Notes: a model not told the origin generated them from the sequence alone. DNA of 64,000 bases from Microbacteriaceae bacterium (GCA_007117135.1 SKHB01000022.1:62001-126000), one strand, 5' to 3'; shown: positions 33,003 through 42,545, counted from the stretch's first letter. Translations and numbers: made by a program.

Positions 33003-33048
33003 AGTGTCCCCCACGATACCCCGGCTAGATGACAGACGCTTTACTGCC

Positions 33049-33054
33049 TAGGCT
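33049..33054 (+). promoter_or_regulatory. -10 box, leaderless start of the gamma-carbonic-anhydrase-like gene
   Basis: TAGGCT ends exactly six bases before ATG 33061. No ribosome binding site is present. Confidence 0.55.
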
Positions 33055-33060
33055 AAGAGC

Positions 33061-33579
33061 ATGACAGTGTTGCCCTACCACCACCACACCCCCCAGATTG
33101 CGGGCTCTGCTTTCGTCGCTGAAAATGCTTCCGTCATTGGTGACGTTCACATCGCCGAAAACGCGGTCATCTTGTTTGGCGCGGTCATGCGAGGCGACAT
33201 TGAAGCAATCTATTTCGGCGAAGGCTCCAACCTGCAAGACAACTGCGTCATTCACACTGACGAAGACTTTCCCACCCGTGTGGGCAAATATGTCAGCATC
33301 GGTCACAGCGCCGTCGTTCACGGCGCCACTGTGGAAGACAGATGCCTGATCGGCATGGGAGCAGTTGTTCTCAACGGCGCGGTCATCGGTGAAGGTTCCC
33401 TCGTGGCGGCCGGATCAGTTGTCCTCGAAGGATCACAAATTCCGCCGGGGTCACTGGTGGCAGGTATTCCCGGGAAAGTTCGGCGACCTCTCACCGACGA
33501 AGAAAAACAGCACATTATTTCGAATGCCGAGAAGTACATTGCCCGCGGCGCCATTTACCGGGAGATTCCAGGCGCCTAA
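33061..33579 (+). CDS. Gamma carbonic anhydrase family protein
   Basis: The 172-residue left-handed beta-helix protein has hexapeptide repeats and the three metal His of the family in Cys-Val-Ile-His-Thr-Asp and Gly-His-Ser-Ala-Val-Val-His-Gly. Family members (Cam/PaaY/YrdA) include active carbonic anhydrases and thioesterase-like or inactive forms; activity is not assured. It is inserted on the opposite strand between ffh and ftsY. The ATG is directly downstream of a leaderless-type -10. The last four bases overlap convergent ftsY. Confidence 0.87.
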   Translation: MTVLPYHHHTPQIAGSAFVAENASVIGDVHIAENAVILFGAVMRGDIEAIYFGEGSNLQDNCVIHTDEDFPTRVGKYVSIGHSAVVHGATVEDRCLIGMGAVVLNGAVIGEGSLVAAGSVVLEGSQIPPGSLVAGIPGKVRRPLTDEEKQHIISNAEKYIARGAIYREIPGA

Positions 33580-34445
33580 CCGATGAGAGTTTTAGCGAAC
33601 TGACCCGGCGAAAAACCTGCCATATCGTCGAGGGTTTCCCCGGTTCCAATAAGTTTCACCGGCAAGTTCGTCTGATTCATCACACCCAATACGAAACCGC
33701 CCTTCGCTGAGCCGTCGAGTTTTGTGATCACCAAACCGGTCACCCCGGCGTGGTCGAGGAACGCTTGCGCCTGCGCCACCCCATTTTGCCCGGTTGTGGC
33801 ATCGAGAACGAGAAGAACTTCTGAAACTGGTTGCAGTTTTTCGATGACTCGCCGAACCTTATGCAACTCGTCCATCAGGCCCGCTTTCGTGTGGAGCCGA
33901 CCAGCCGTGTCAATCAACACGATGTCGATTCCCTCGTTCGTGGCTCGCTGAACTGCTTGGAAGGCAACCGAAGCCGGATCTTGACCGTCCTTTTCTGGCA
34001 AAGTGATGGCGGCGCCGGCTCGCTCAGCCCAAATGGCCAACTGATCAACGGCAGCCGCGCGAAAAGTGTCGGCCGCTGCAATCATGACACTGCGACCAGC
34101 GCGAATCAGATAGTGGGCAAATTTTCCAATAGTGGTGGTTTTCCCCACACCGTTCACCCCCACAACCATGACGACAGCAGGGCGGTGGGTGAGCGTCAGA
34201 GTGGAATCTTTTTCGGCCAGTTCCTCTTCGATGTGGTCGCGGAGAATATCTCGAAGCAGGTCTGCTTTGGTCGTGCCGATACGTTCCGCCTCAGCGCGAA
34301 CACGAGACACGGCATCCTCGGACCATTCAACGCCGCAGTCTGCCAAAACGAGAGTGTCTTCTAACTCTTGCCAAGTTTCTTCGGTGATTGTTTGGTCGGC
34401 AAAAAGATTCTGCAGAGCTCGACCAAGCGACCACGACTGTGCCAT
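33576..34445 (-). CDS. ftsY: Signal recognition particle receptor FtsY
   Basis: FtsY is the membrane-associated GTPase that docks SRP-ribosome complexes. The 289-residue protein lacks a long acidic A domain and begins with the amphipathic N-terminus of actinobacterial forms. It has Gly-Val-Asn-Gly-Val-Gly-Lys-Thr-Thr near residue 95, Ala-Ala-Ala-Asp-Thr-Phe-Arg-Ala-Ala, Asp-Thr-Ala-Gly-Arg and Thr-Lys-Leu-Asp-Gly. It is downstream of smc and a small membrane protein. Confidence 0.95.
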   Translation of the reverse strand: MAQSWSLGRALQNLFADQTITEETWQELEDTLVLADCGVEWSEDAVSRVRAEAERIGTTKADLLRDILRDHIEEELAEKDSTLTLTHRPAVVMVVGVNGVGKTTTIGKFAHYLIRAGRSVMIAAADTFRAAAVDQLAIWAERAGAAITLPEKDGQDPASVAFQAVQRATNEGIDIVLIDTAGRLHTKAGLMDELHKVRRVIEKLQPVSEVLLVLDATTGQNGVAQAQAFLDHAGVTGLVITKLDGSAKGGFVLGVMNQTNLPVKLIGTGETLDDMAGFSPGQFAKTLIG

Positions 34446-34466
34446 GTTGAGCCCTCGTGTTCTTCG

Positions 34467-34625
34467 CTATTCGCCGTCGACGGGAACCACGCCCACAATG
34501 GGCGACACTTCCGGGGTGTTCACCGGTCCGGCGCCACGCTCAATCATGGCTGACGTAAAAACGGCAACACTCAAAATCCCGGACACCGCGATCAGCATCC
34601 AACCCACTGCTTGCTTACCACCCAC
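34467..34625 (-). CDS. Small single-pass membrane protein
   Basis: The 52-codon frame (GTG 34625 to TAG 34467) fills the gap between smc and ftsY on the same strand. It encodes a short polar start, one hydrophobic segment (about 7-27, rich in Ile, Leu, Val and Ala), then a periplasmic-looking Pro/Val/Glu tail. Hydrophobicity and operon position support a real gene; the ribosome binding site is weak. Function unknown. Confidence 0.5.
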   Translation of the reverse strand: MGGKQAVGWMLIAVSGILSVAVFTSAMIERGAGPVNTPEVSPIVGVVPVDGE

Positions 34626-34667
34626 GGTGCCACACTACCTGGTCGACCTTCAGGGTCAAAGAGTTCA

Positions 34668-37600
34668 TCATCCTTGGTCAACAGTTTCTCGAACACGCTG
34701 CCCCACAACAGCGCTCACCCCGTCGTCTCTCATCGACACCCCGTAGAGCGCGTCAGCGATTTCCATGGTGCGCTTTTGGTGAGTGATGATGATCAGCTGC
34801 GAGTCGCGCCGCAAATCTTCCATGATGGTCAGCAACCGACCCAGGTTCGCATCATCCAGTGCGGCCTCGACCTCGTCAAGGATGTAAAAGGGGCTTGGTC
34901 GGGCGATAAAAATGGCAATCAGAAGCGCAACAGCCGCCAGAGATCTTTCACCACCAGATAGCAGTGACAACCTTTCGATCTTCTTTCCCCGAGGCTTAAC
35001 ACTCACCTCAACACCGGTGGTGAGCAGGTTGTCTGGGTCAGTGAGCTTCAGTGACCCTTCGCCTCCGGGGAACAAAATGGGGAAAACACGATCAAACGCG
35101 ACCCTCGTGTCTTCGAACGCTTCCGCAAAAATACCCTGCATTGTCTCATCGAGGTCATCAATGATGGCCAGCAGGTCCTGCCGTGAGGCAGTCACGTCTT
35201 CTAGCTGTTCAACGAGAAATTGGTGACGTTTCTCCAGGGCATCGAATTCTTCCAACGCGAGCGGGTTAACTCGACCCAACTGGCCAAGTTTCCGCTCAGC
35301 TTGTCGAAGTCTGGCTTCTTGCTGCTCACGGTTGAATGGCACAGGGTCCCCAGAAGCGATGTCCTCATCATCGGCGGGGTCCGGCGGAATCGTCTGGTCG
35401 GGACCGTATTCGGCAAGCAAAACCTCTTCCGACAGCCCCAATTCTTCTGCGGCCCTCTCAACAATTTGGCCAAGCTGCAATTTCCGCTCATACATGTTCA
35501 TTTCAACGCTGTGAACACTGTCAGTGAGCTCCTGAAGTCTTGCCCGCAGTTCCGATTCGCGACCGCGCAGTTGGCTGAGTTTTTCTGCAGACTGGGCTCT
35601 CTCCGCTTCACCACGCGCCACGATCACCGACGACTCGTCCACGCTTTTCGCAGCAATTGCCTGCAGCGCCGGCATGAGTGCGAGGACACGCTTCGCCTTC
35701 GCGTGCAGGGCTATGCGTTCAGCCTGCTTTTTCCGGTGCACCTCAGCTTGGGCAACTTCCGCCTCACGTCTCGTGTGCGCGGCTTTGAGTTCCTCGACTG
35801 CTTGACGCAAATCCCCCCGAGCTGCCTCAAATGTCAACCGGGCTGCGAGTTCTCCCTCTCTGGCCGCTTCGAGGGTCTGATCAGCTTTCTCTCGCGCACT
35901 CTCGTCGACATCGGGGATGTCTTCCGAGTCCACCTCAGACAGCGCCCCGCGGCTTGTCTCTTCGGCTTCAATGGACTGTGCCAAAGAATCTTTGGCAAGC
36001 TCCAACCGTTCCGTCAGCCGCTCACACTCGGATCTCGCCGCTTGACGCATCGCCGACAGCCCAGACACTTTCTCCGAAAATTGAGACCTTTGGGCTTCCA
36101 CTTCGCGTAGCTCGGCCAGACGCCTCTTTACCGACGCCTGAGCCTCCGCAAACTTTTCCTGCGCACTCTCAGCCTCACGATGAACGCGTTCCAAGGTGGT
36201 GGTGACATCTCGAAGGATTGCTGTTGCTTGGTCCCGCTCGGCACTCAACTCAACAATGCTCCGGGAGCGTCCAGCACCCGACTGCACGACAGTGTCGGAG
36301 AACACATCCCCAGCGACCGTGACAATGAGTGCGCCCTCGGGGAGGTCTTTACTGCGGGATGTCCAGTGCGTCGAAACGGCGTCTAAGCTTTCTGCGATGA
36401 ACGTACTGCGGAGCACCCGCATCACCCCAGCAGGGCCCTTCACCACATCAGAGGCGGGAATCAACCCCGCCGGTGCAACAAGTGCGACAGGCGCGTCGTC
36501 GTCGGCGACAATCATGTCGACCCGGCCGTCAGTCCGGCCAGACACGCTCGACGCGACGCGGTAAGCATCTGACCTGCTCTCCACCAACAGTGCATCTGCG
36601 AGTGAACCTAACGCCCGGGCAACAGCTGCCTCATACCCGGGGGTAATGGTCAAAGCATCAGCAACACGCCCACGGATACCCGACTCTCCCGCCATGTCGG
36701 TCGGCAACGTGTCTGCCTCGATGGCGAGAGTCAACGCTGACACTTTCGCAGCCAACGAGTCCCGTTCCCGCTCAAGTTGGTGGGCGGTGGCGCGAGCGCT
36801 GTCAACACTTGTCGAAGCAGCTGACTCTTCATCCCACGCCTCTTGGAGTAGTCTTTCTGCTTCTTCGTAGGCGCGTTGTGTCTCAGCGTCTTCGCTGTCT
36901 CCAAGTTCTCGCCACTTCGCCTCAGCTTCGCTGAGGCGCTCCGTTGCGGCGCTCAATTGCGCATCAACTCGTTCGCGTTCAGCTTCAGCTGCTTCGACCC
37001 GAGAACGCGCCACCTCGCTGGCCGTGGTCAACTGCTGCCGCTCCTTCAGCCACTGGTTGCGCGCTTCTTGGGCCTGCTGAATTCGAGATTCGGCAGCCTG
37101 CTTGGCTGCGTGAGCTGTTGCGGTGTCTGCGGCGAGAATTCCGAGTGCGGATTCCGCCTCAGCTACAGCGGTCTCGCGGTCAGCGATGACGGACTCCAGC
37201 CGAGCAATTTCCTCATCGGTCACCGTCAAGACCACTAACTGTGCCTGGTCGCCTTCGGCAAGTAGGGCGGCGCGCTCAGTGGCGAGGGCGTGAAGGGAGG
37301 AAATTTTCTCGGCTGCTCGCCGAATGTCATAATCTTGCTGCCTGGCGCGGTCAACTGCGTCGTTGCCCAGTGAGGCTTCGAGCCGTTCGCGCTCTGCCTG
37401 AACAGTAGTCAGCTCGCCACTGACGACGGTGCGCTCGGCGTTCCGGTCTCCTTCGTCTTTAGCGAATGCCTCCAGTTGACGTTTCAGTGAGTTGACATCG
37501 TCGGCAAGAAGGCGCGACCGGGCATCTCTCGCAACCGCTTGAATAGTTTGAGCTTGCTTGGCCACTTGCGCTTGGCGGCCCAGCGGGGTGAGCTGACGGC

Positions 37601-38195
37601 GAATCTCTCCGGTGAGGTCATTGAGCCGGGTCAGGTTTGCTTCCATTGCTTCGAGCTTGCGCTGAGTTTTTTCTTTTCGCCGTCTGTGCTTCAAAATTCC
37701 AGCTGCTTCTTCGACAAAGCGACGCCGGTCTTCAGCAGAGGCGTGAAGGATGCTGTCTAACTGGCCTTGACCAACAATGACGTGCATTTCTCGACCCAAA
37801 CCGGTGTCGCTCAAAAGCTCTTGAACATCCAACAGCCGGCACGGCTCCCGGTTGATCGCATATTCGCTGCCGCCGTGACGAAATAGTGTTCTCGAAATAG
37901 TGACTTCGGTGTAATCGATGGGGAGTTGACCGTCAGAGTTATCGATTGTCAGTGACACTTCCGCGCGGCCAAGAGGACCCCGCGATTGGGTCCCCGCGAA
38001 GATGACATCTTCCATCGACCCGCCGCGAAGAGTTTTCGCTCCCTGTTCCCCCATCACCCAGGCGAGTGCGTCAACAACGTTCGATTTTCCGGAACCGTTT
38101 GGACCGACAACACACGTAACACCTGGCTCGAACACGAACGTGGTCGGTTCGGCGAAAGACTTAAACCCCTTGATGGTCAGGGATTTGAGATGCAC
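34668..38195 (-). CDS. smc: Chromosome segregation protein SMC
   Basis: SMC forms the condensin ring that organises and segregates the chromosome. The 1175-residue protein has Walker A Gly-Pro-Asn-Gly-Ser-Gly-Lys-Ser (31-38), two long coiled coils flanking a hinge near the middle, the ABC signature Leu-Ser-Gly-Gly-Glu at about 1082 and Walker B with Asp-Glu-Val-Glu-Ala-Ala at about 1110. The GTG start has a GGAGGAACA ribosome binding site. It sits between mutM and ftsY, the common actinobacterial order. Confidence 0.97.
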   Translation of the reverse strand: MHLKSLTIKGFKSFAEPTTFVFEPGVTCVVGPNGSGKSNVVDALAWVMGEQGAKTLRGGSMEDVIFAGTQSRGPLGRAEVSLTIDNSDGQLPIDYTEVTISRTLFRHGGSEYAINREPCRLLDVQELLSDTGLGREMHVIVGQGQLDSILHASAEDRRRFVEEAAGILKHRRRKEKTQRKLEAMEANLTRLNDLTGEIRRQLTPLGRQAQVAKQAQTIQAVARDARSRLLADDVNSLKRQLEAFAKDEGDRNAERTVVSGELTTVQAERERLEASLGNDAVDRARQQDYDIRRAAEKISSLHALATERAALLAEGDQAQLVVLTVTDEEIARLESVIADRETAVAEAESALGILAADTATAHAAKQAAESRIQQAQEARNQWLKERQQLTTASEVARSRVEAAEAERERVDAQLSAATERLSEAEAKWRELGDSEDAETQRAYEEAERLLQEAWDEESAASTSVDSARATAHQLERERDSLAAKVSALTLAIEADTLPTDMAGESGIRGRVADALTITPGYEAAVARALGSLADALLVESRSDAYRVASSVSGRTDGRVDMIVADDDAPVALVAPAGLIPASDVVKGPAGVMRVLRSTFIAESLDAVSTHWTSRSKDLPEGALIVTVAGDVFSDTVVQSGAGRSRSIVELSAERDQATAILRDVTTTLERVHREAESAQEKFAEAQASVKRRLAELREVEAQRSQFSEKVSGLSAMRQAARSECERLTERLELAKDSLAQSIEAEETSRGALSEVDSEDIPDVDESAREKADQTLEAAREGELAARLTFEAARGDLRQAVEELKAAHTRREAEVAQAEVHRKKQAERIALHAKAKRVLALMPALQAIAAKSVDESSVIVARGEAERAQSAEKLSQLRGRESELRARLQELTDSVHSVEMNMYERKLQLGQIVERAAEELGLSEEVLLAEYGPDQTIPPDPADDEDIASGDPVPFNREQQEARLRQAERKLGQLGRVNPLALEEFDALEKRHQFLVEQLEDVTASRQDLLAIIDDLDETMQGIFAEAFEDTRVAFDRVFPILFPGGEGSLKLTDPDNLLTTGVEVSVKPRGKKIERLSLLSGGERSLAAVALLIAIFIARPSPFYILDEVEAALDDANLGRLLTIMEDLRRDSQLIIITHQKRTMEIADALYGVSMRDDGVSAVVGQRVRETVDQG

Positions 38196-38235
38196 TGTTC
38201 CTCCGGGGCGGTGGCGCCAAACTAATTAGCTTCCC

Positions 38236-39144
38236 CTAACTTACCCGCTTGCGGCTCAAACGCTGGCAACGTGGGCAGCGGTGCGAAGAACGGTTCTGGA
38301 ACGCTTCTTTCACCATGACAGTCCCACACTTCGCACACGGTTTGCCCTGCTGGCCATACGCGTTCAACGACTGGGAAAAATAGCCACTTTGGCCATTGAC
38401 GTTCACATATTGCCAATCAAAACTCGTACCGCCATCGTCAAGCGCCTGCACAAAAACATCACGGATGGCGCCCAGCAGCTCCCGCACCTTTTGTGGTGTG
38501 AGGCCTGAACATTCCCGGTTGTAATGCAGCCCCACCCTCCAAAGTGCCTCGTCAGCATAGATGTTCCCCACGCCACTGACCAGAGTTTGGTCGAGCAGCG
38601 CTGACTTTATTCCTGTTTTTTTGCGACGAAGCCGTCGAATAAAGTCGTCATCACAAAAAGCTGGGTCGAGAGGGTCTCGTGAAATGTGTTGGGCGCGCGA
38701 GGGAATTACTGGCGCATCAGACCCTGAGCCACCGGGCTGACCATCGACTGTGGGGACAAGGTTGTCTAATGCCATGTAACCGAAGATGCGCTGATCAACA
38801 AAGCCCAACGTGACGGCGCCACTCGGAGGGCGAGAGAGGCCAAGAGTGATGCGACACAGTTTCCCAAAATCATCAGGAGTGTCACCAATCAGAATTTGAC
38901 CAGACATTCCCAGGTGCGCAACCAGCGCCGTGTGATCATCATCGAGCTGCCACCACAAAAACTTTCCCCGCCGAACAATTCGTCGAAGTTTGCGCCCTTC
39001 AAGACGGTAAACGAAATCCTCGACGGGGCCAGGGTGGCGCTTCAGGGAGCGAAGCTCTGACACCCCAACCACGTCCACGACCCAATCACCAGTGAATGGC
39101 TCTAAGCCTCGGCGAACCACTTCAACTTCGGGCAGTTCCGGCAC
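38236..39144 (-). CDS. mutM: Formamidopyrimidine-DNA glycosylase (Fpg)
   Basis: MutM removes 8-oxoguanine and formamidopyrimidines by base excision with AP lyase activity. The 302-residue enzyme starts Pro-Glu-Leu-Pro-Glu-Val (Pro2 nucleophile, Glu3), has the helix-two-turn-helix Gly-Asn-Ile-Tyr-Ala-Asp-Glu motif and a C-terminal zinc finger Cys-x2-Cys ... Cys-x2-Cys. The GTG start shares a base with the rnc stop (TAGTG). Confidence 0.95.
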   Translation of the reverse strand: MPELPEVEVVRRGLEPFTGDWVVDVVGVSELRSLKRHPGPVEDFVYRLEGRKLRRIVRRGKFLWWQLDDDHTALVAHLGMSGQILIGDTPDDFGKLCRITLGLSRPPSGAVTLGFVDQRIFGYMALDNLVPTVDGQPGGSGSDAPVIPSRAQHISRDPLDPAFCDDDFIRRLRRKKTGIKSALLDQTLVSGVGNIYADEALWRVGLHYNRECSGLTPQKVRELLGAIRDVFVQALDDGGTSFDWQYVNVNGQSGYFSQSLNAYGQQGKPCAKCGTVMVKEAFQNRSSHRCPRCQRLSRKRVS

Positions 39145-39869
39145 TACTGCCCTGTCAGAAAGGCGAGTGCACGCCTAGCTGCCTCAATTTCAGCGTTTTT
39201 TTTGCTGGATCCTTTGCCTTCGGCGAGAACTGTTCGCGGGTCTCCGGTTTGTGTCCATCCCGGCATGGTCACCTTTGCGGTGAACACTTTTTCATGGTCG
39301 GGACCGGTTTCGCTGAGATCATAGACAGGTGGCCCCACCTGTTGTTCAGCCGCCCACTCCTGTAGCGCAGTCTTCGGGTCCTGGTCAGCAGAAAACGTTG
39401 CTTCGTTCCTGACCATGTCGCCCCAGAGCCGCTCCACAAGAGCGTTTGCGGCGTCATGTCCTCGCGCAGAAAAAACAGCGCCAATGACAGCTTCAAGCGC
39501 GTCGGCAAGTAGAGATGCTTTTTCCCGGCCACCGGTGAGCTCCTCACCGCGACCCAATAACAAATACTCCCCCAGTCCAATGCGCCGGGCGATATCTGCG
39601 AGAGCGTTTGTGGACACGACAGTGGCTCGCCGTTTGGCGAGCTCGCCTTCGGGGATATCGCGATACGTGTCGTAGAGCAGCCAGGTCACTGATTGCCCCA
39701 GAACAGCGTCACCGAGAAACTCGAGGCGCTCGTTGTTTGCACCACCGCCGTTTTCGTAAGCAAAAGACGAGTGCGTCAGGGCAAGCCGCAAATCGGCTTC
39801 GTCGATGTCAACATCGAGCCGTCGCCGGAGATCACCGAGGGACGGCGTCGAAGCCGGGTTGCTGCCCAT
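39144..39869 (-). CDS. rnc: Ribonuclease III
   Basis: RNase III cuts double-stranded RNA, including rRNA precursors. The 241-residue protein has the signature Asn-Glu-Arg-Leu-Glu-Phe-Leu-Gly-Asp-Ala-Val-Leu, the second acidic site in Asp-Ala-Leu-Glu-Ala-Val-Ile-Gly-Ala, and a C-terminal dsRNA-binding domain with Gly-Ser-Ser-Lys-Lys-Asn-Ala-Glu. It is 11 bases after rpmF, in the usual yceD-rpmF-rnc-mutM-smc order. Confidence 0.96.
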   Translation of the reverse strand: MGSNPASTPSLGDLRRRLDVDIDEADLRLALTHSSFAYENGGGANNERLEFLGDAVLGQSVTWLLYDTYRDIPEGELAKRRATVVSTNALADIARRIGLGEYLLLGRGEELTGGREKASLLADALEAVIGAVFSARGHDAANALVERLWGDMVRNEATFSADQDPKTALQEWAAEQQVGPPVYDLSETGPDHEKVFTAKVTMPGWTQTGDPRTVLAEGKGSSKKNAEIEAARRALAFLTGQ

Positions 39870-39880
39870 TGCCAGAAACG

Positions 39881-40084
39881 TTAGGCGTCGGAAACGCGAC
39901 GACCCTTGTATTCCATGAACAGTGGGGTGCCAGCCTGGTCTTCCACCACGTGGGCGCGGTGGGGCAAGCGGTAAACGGTGCGACCGTTCTCCACACTTTT
40001 CACCAGGGTGGGAACTTCAGCCTTCCACTGCGAACGGCGTGCGTGAGTGTTCGCGCGGGACTTTTTGCGCTTGGGGACTGCCAT
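39881..40084 (-). CDS. rpmF: 50S ribosomal protein L32
   Basis: The 67-residue basic protein begins Ala-Val-Pro-Lys-Arg-Lys-Lys-Ser and contains the Arg-Leu-Pro-His-Arg-Ala region. No Cys zinc-ribbon is present, so it is the Cys-minus form. It is downstream of yceD and upstream of rnc. Confidence 0.96.
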   Translation of the reverse strand: MAVPKRKKSRANTHARRSQWKAEVPTLVKSVENGRTVYRLPHRAHVVEDQAGTPLFMEYKGRRVSDA

Positions 40085-40105
40085 GATATTTTTCTCTTCT
40101 TTTCT

Positions 40106-40651
40106 TCAGATGTGGGGGTATCCCGACTCGCCTCCGGGCGAGTTCTCGGGGAAGACGTCCTGGAGCTTTGTCCACCGGGGATCGATGGCTGTGGTGTCGG
40201 CGGCAGCCGACTCTGCGTCCCGTTTCTCACCCGTTTCCGGGTCTAATCCGGGGCAGTCAGACGAACAAACGGGTTGGAACGGGAGTTCCACGACCACCTG
40301 GTCTCTCACCACCTGGTCCAGGTCTATTTCGTCCTGAACCACCTCGTAATCGTAGCTGTCATCCGCCAAATACGCGAATAGCTCCTGAATGTTCGCAGAG
40401 ATGGGGATCGTGGTGGGCTCTAAACACCTCACACAGTCAGCGTGTGCATCCGTTGTGATGGTGCCGGAAACCAGGATGCCCTCATGGACGCTCTCCAACA
40501 TCAGTGACAGGTGAAGGGGCTCACCCTCCCGCACCACGCATACGGCTTCGCCGTAATGGGTCGGGGCGGCGACATCTTTTTCCAGGGTCTCTGACATTCC
40601 CGGTTTGTTCATGAGAGCTTTGACGGGAATCGCAAAAGGGTTAGTGGACAC
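40106..40651 (-). CDS. YceD/DUF177 family protein
   Basis: The 181-residue acidic protein has the family core Cys-Val-Arg-Cys-Leu-Glu-Pro, Gln-Glu-Leu-Phe and the C-terminal Cys-Ser-Ser-Asp-Cys-Pro-Gly-Leu. DUF177 proteins precede rpmF in most bacteria and are linked to 23S rRNA and L32 metabolism. The C-terminal tail predicted after the zinc-like motif is longer than usual. Confidence 0.9.
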   Translation of the reverse strand: MSTNPFAIPVKALMNKPGMSETLEKDVAAPTHYGEAVCVVREGEPLHLSLMLESVHEGILVSGTITTDAHADCVRCLEPTTIPISANIQELFAYLADDSYDYEVVQDEIDLDQVVRDQVVVELPFQPVCSSDCPGLDPETGEKRDAESAAADTTAIDPRWTKLQDVFPENSPGGESGYPHI

Positions 40652-40662
40652 GAGCCCCGAGT

Positions 40663-41976
40663 CTACTGTGAGACGCTTGCAAAAACCTTGTCGAGAATGG
40701 CGAGACCCTCTCTCACCTGTTCTTCGCTGATAATCAGCGGGGGAACGACGTGCATGCGGTTTTCCGCGAAGAACCCGAGCACACCATGGTCCAACGCCGC
40801 CGTTTTCAGTTTCCCAATAAACGCCGCATCCACAGGGGTTTTCGTCGCCCGGTCTGACACCAGGTCCAACGCAAAGAACACACCGAGTCCGCGGACTTCG
40901 CCGATGACGTCGTGTTTGGCTTGCAGCTCGAGAAGCCCGGGGCCCAGCAGTGTGTCACCGATAATGCGAGCGTTTTCAAGCATGCCCTCGTCTTCCATCG
41001 CATCCAAAGCGGCAATGATGGAGGCCATTGCAAGTGGGTGGCCAGAGTAGGTGAGGCCACCCGGGAAAACGGTGTCGTCGAAGTGTTGTGCAATTTCAGG
41101 AGTGAAAATCACGCCACCTACCGGCACATAGCCAGAGTTCACCCCCTTCGCAAAAGCGATGAGGTCGGGGGTCACCCCAAATGGCTGATGGGCGAACCAA
41201 TAGCCTGTCCGACCAAATCCAGCCATTACCTCATCGGCAATGTAGACAATGCCGTACTTGTCGCACAGCGCTCGCACACCTTGCAAATACCCCGGTGGCG
41301 GAACCATGATTCCGGCCGTGCCCGGAACACTTTCCAACAACAATGCTGCGATGGTTTGCGGGCCTTCCGACTGAATCACCCGTTCAAGGTGGTGAAGGGC
41401 GCGCTCAGATTCTTGTTCTTCACTGGCGGACCAGAATTCGCTGCGATAAAAAAAAGGCCCAAAAAAGTGCCGGTGGCCTCGGGAATACTCGTTCGGCATT
41501 CGACGCCAGTCACCGGTCGCGCCAATGGAAGCGCCCGTGTTGCCGTGATAGCTGCGGTAGGTGGAGAGCACCTTGTCGCGCCCAGTGAACAGCCTCGCCG
41601 CCCGAACAGCATTCTCCACAGCATCAGCACCCCCGTTTGTGAAGAACACTTTCGAGTAGGCACTTCCGGCTTTTTCAAGAATCTTCTTCGCCGCAATACC
41701 CCTCTCCAGCACGGCATGCTGGGGAGCAACGGTGGCCAGTTTTTCTGCCTGCTCTTGGATTGCTTTCACCACTTTGGGGTGCGAATGGCCAATATTGGTG
41801 TTCACCAATTGGCTCGAAAAATCGAGAAGGCGCCGGCCGTCGTGGTCAAAGACTTCGCACCCGGAGGCATGGGAAATGACGAGGGGTTTGAGCGCCCCCT
41901 GGGCAGACCAGGAGTGAAAAACGTGTTGGCGGTCGAGGTCAAAAGCCTCCTGGTTTGTTCCAAGAGTCTTACTCAC
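40663..41976 (-). CDS. Class III aminotransferase
   Basis: The 437-residue PLP enzyme has Phe-Phe-Thr-Asn-Gly-Gly-Ala-Asp-Ala, Tyr-His-Gly-Asn-Thr-Gly-Ala, the PLP-binding Asp-Glu-Val in Ala-Asp-Glu-Val-Met-Ala-Gly-Phe-Gly-Arg-Thr-Gly, and the Schiff-base Lys in Phe-Ala-Lys-Gly-Val. It resembles omega-amino-acid/taurine:pyruvate aminotransferases by overall flavour; the substrate cannot be fixed from sequence alone. Its place between coaD and the yceD-like gene is not the usual arrangement and suggests insertion into the operon. Confidence 0.85.
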   Translation of the reverse strand: MSKTLGTNQEAFDLDRQHVFHSWSAQGALKPLVISHASGCEVFDHDGRRLLDFSSQLVNTNIGHSHPKVVKAIQEQAEKLATVAPQHAVLERGIAAKKILEKAGSAYSKVFFTNGGADAVENAVRAARLFTGRDKVLSTYRSYHGNTGASIGATGDWRRMPNEYSRGHRHFFGPFFYRSEFWSASEEQESERALHHLERVIQSEGPQTIAALLLESVPGTAGIMVPPPGYLQGVRALCDKYGIVYIADEVMAGFGRTGYWFAHQPFGVTPDLIAFAKGVNSGYVPVGGVIFTPEIAQHFDDTVFPGGLTYSGHPLAMASIIAALDAMEDEGMLENARIIGDTLLGPGLLELQAKHDVIGEVRGLGVFFALDLVSDRATKTPVDAAFIGKLKTAALDHGVLGFFAENRMHVVPPLIISEEQVREGLAILDKVFASVSQ

Positions 41977-42041
41977 GAGTTATCGTCCCTTTTCTCACCA
42001 CTCGCCCGCGGAGTGGTTGCCATAAGCCTAAACGTAAATCC

Positions 42042-42533
42042 TCAGGGAAGTTCGTGACGTTGGAAAAAATCTCTCACCGATGGGGGAACATAGGGGCTGA
42101 CGTCACCGCCCAGACTTGCGACCTGTCTCACTAGGGAGCTTGACACATGAGCGTGGGCCGGGTCGGGGAGCATAAACATGGTCTCCACCGCCGCCAAATT
42201 GCGGTTCACAATAGCCATGGGGGTCTCGTAAGACACGTCCACTTGAGACCGGATTCCTTTCAGCAAGACTTTCGCTCCAACATCGGTGCAATAGTCCACC
42301 AGCAACCCAACATTCCAACTGGTCACCACCACCGACTCGGAGAGTCCTTTTTCCCGGACAGCTTCTTCCAACAGGCTGACCCGCTGGGCGATGGGAAGCA
42401 TCGCTGATTTATCAGGGTTATGCACAACAACAACGTGGAGTTCGTCAAAAAGGTTTGCCCCGCGGGCAATAACGTCAAGATGCCCCAGGGTGACGGGGTC
42501 AAAAGATCCGGGGACAACAGCGACCAAAGACAT
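42042..42533 (-). CDS. coaD: Phosphopantetheine adenylyltransferase
   Basis: CoaD makes dephospho-CoA from ATP and 4'-phosphopantetheine. The 163-residue enzyme has the [11 protein letters not shown] nucleotide motif, Lys-Gly-Ile-Arg and Ser-Ser-Ser-Leu-Val-Arg. The ATG at 42533 has no ribosome binding site but lies exactly six bases after TAGGCT. Confidence 0.95.
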   Translation of the reverse strand: MSLVAVVPGSFDPVTLGHLDVIARGANLFDELHVVVVHNPDKSAMLPIAQRVSLLEEAVREKGLSESVVVTSWNVGLLVDYCTDVGAKVLLKGIRSQVDVSYETPMAIVNRNLAAVETMFMLPDPAHAHVSSSLVRQVASLGGDVSPYVPPSVRDFFQRHELP

Positions 42534-42539
42534 GGCACA

Positions 42540-42545
42540 AGCCTA
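42540..42545 (-). promoter_or_regulatory. -10 box, leaderless start of coaD
   Basis: Minus-strand TAGGCT ends six bases before the coaD ATG, the same box and spacing as at 33049-33054. Confidence 0.55.

Noticed and set aside
35220-36110. Long plus-strand frame opposite smc
   Set aside because: Codon-bias shadow of the coiled-coil coding sequence; no independent support. The same applies to other long frames opposite smc, xerC, ddl and the aminotransferase.
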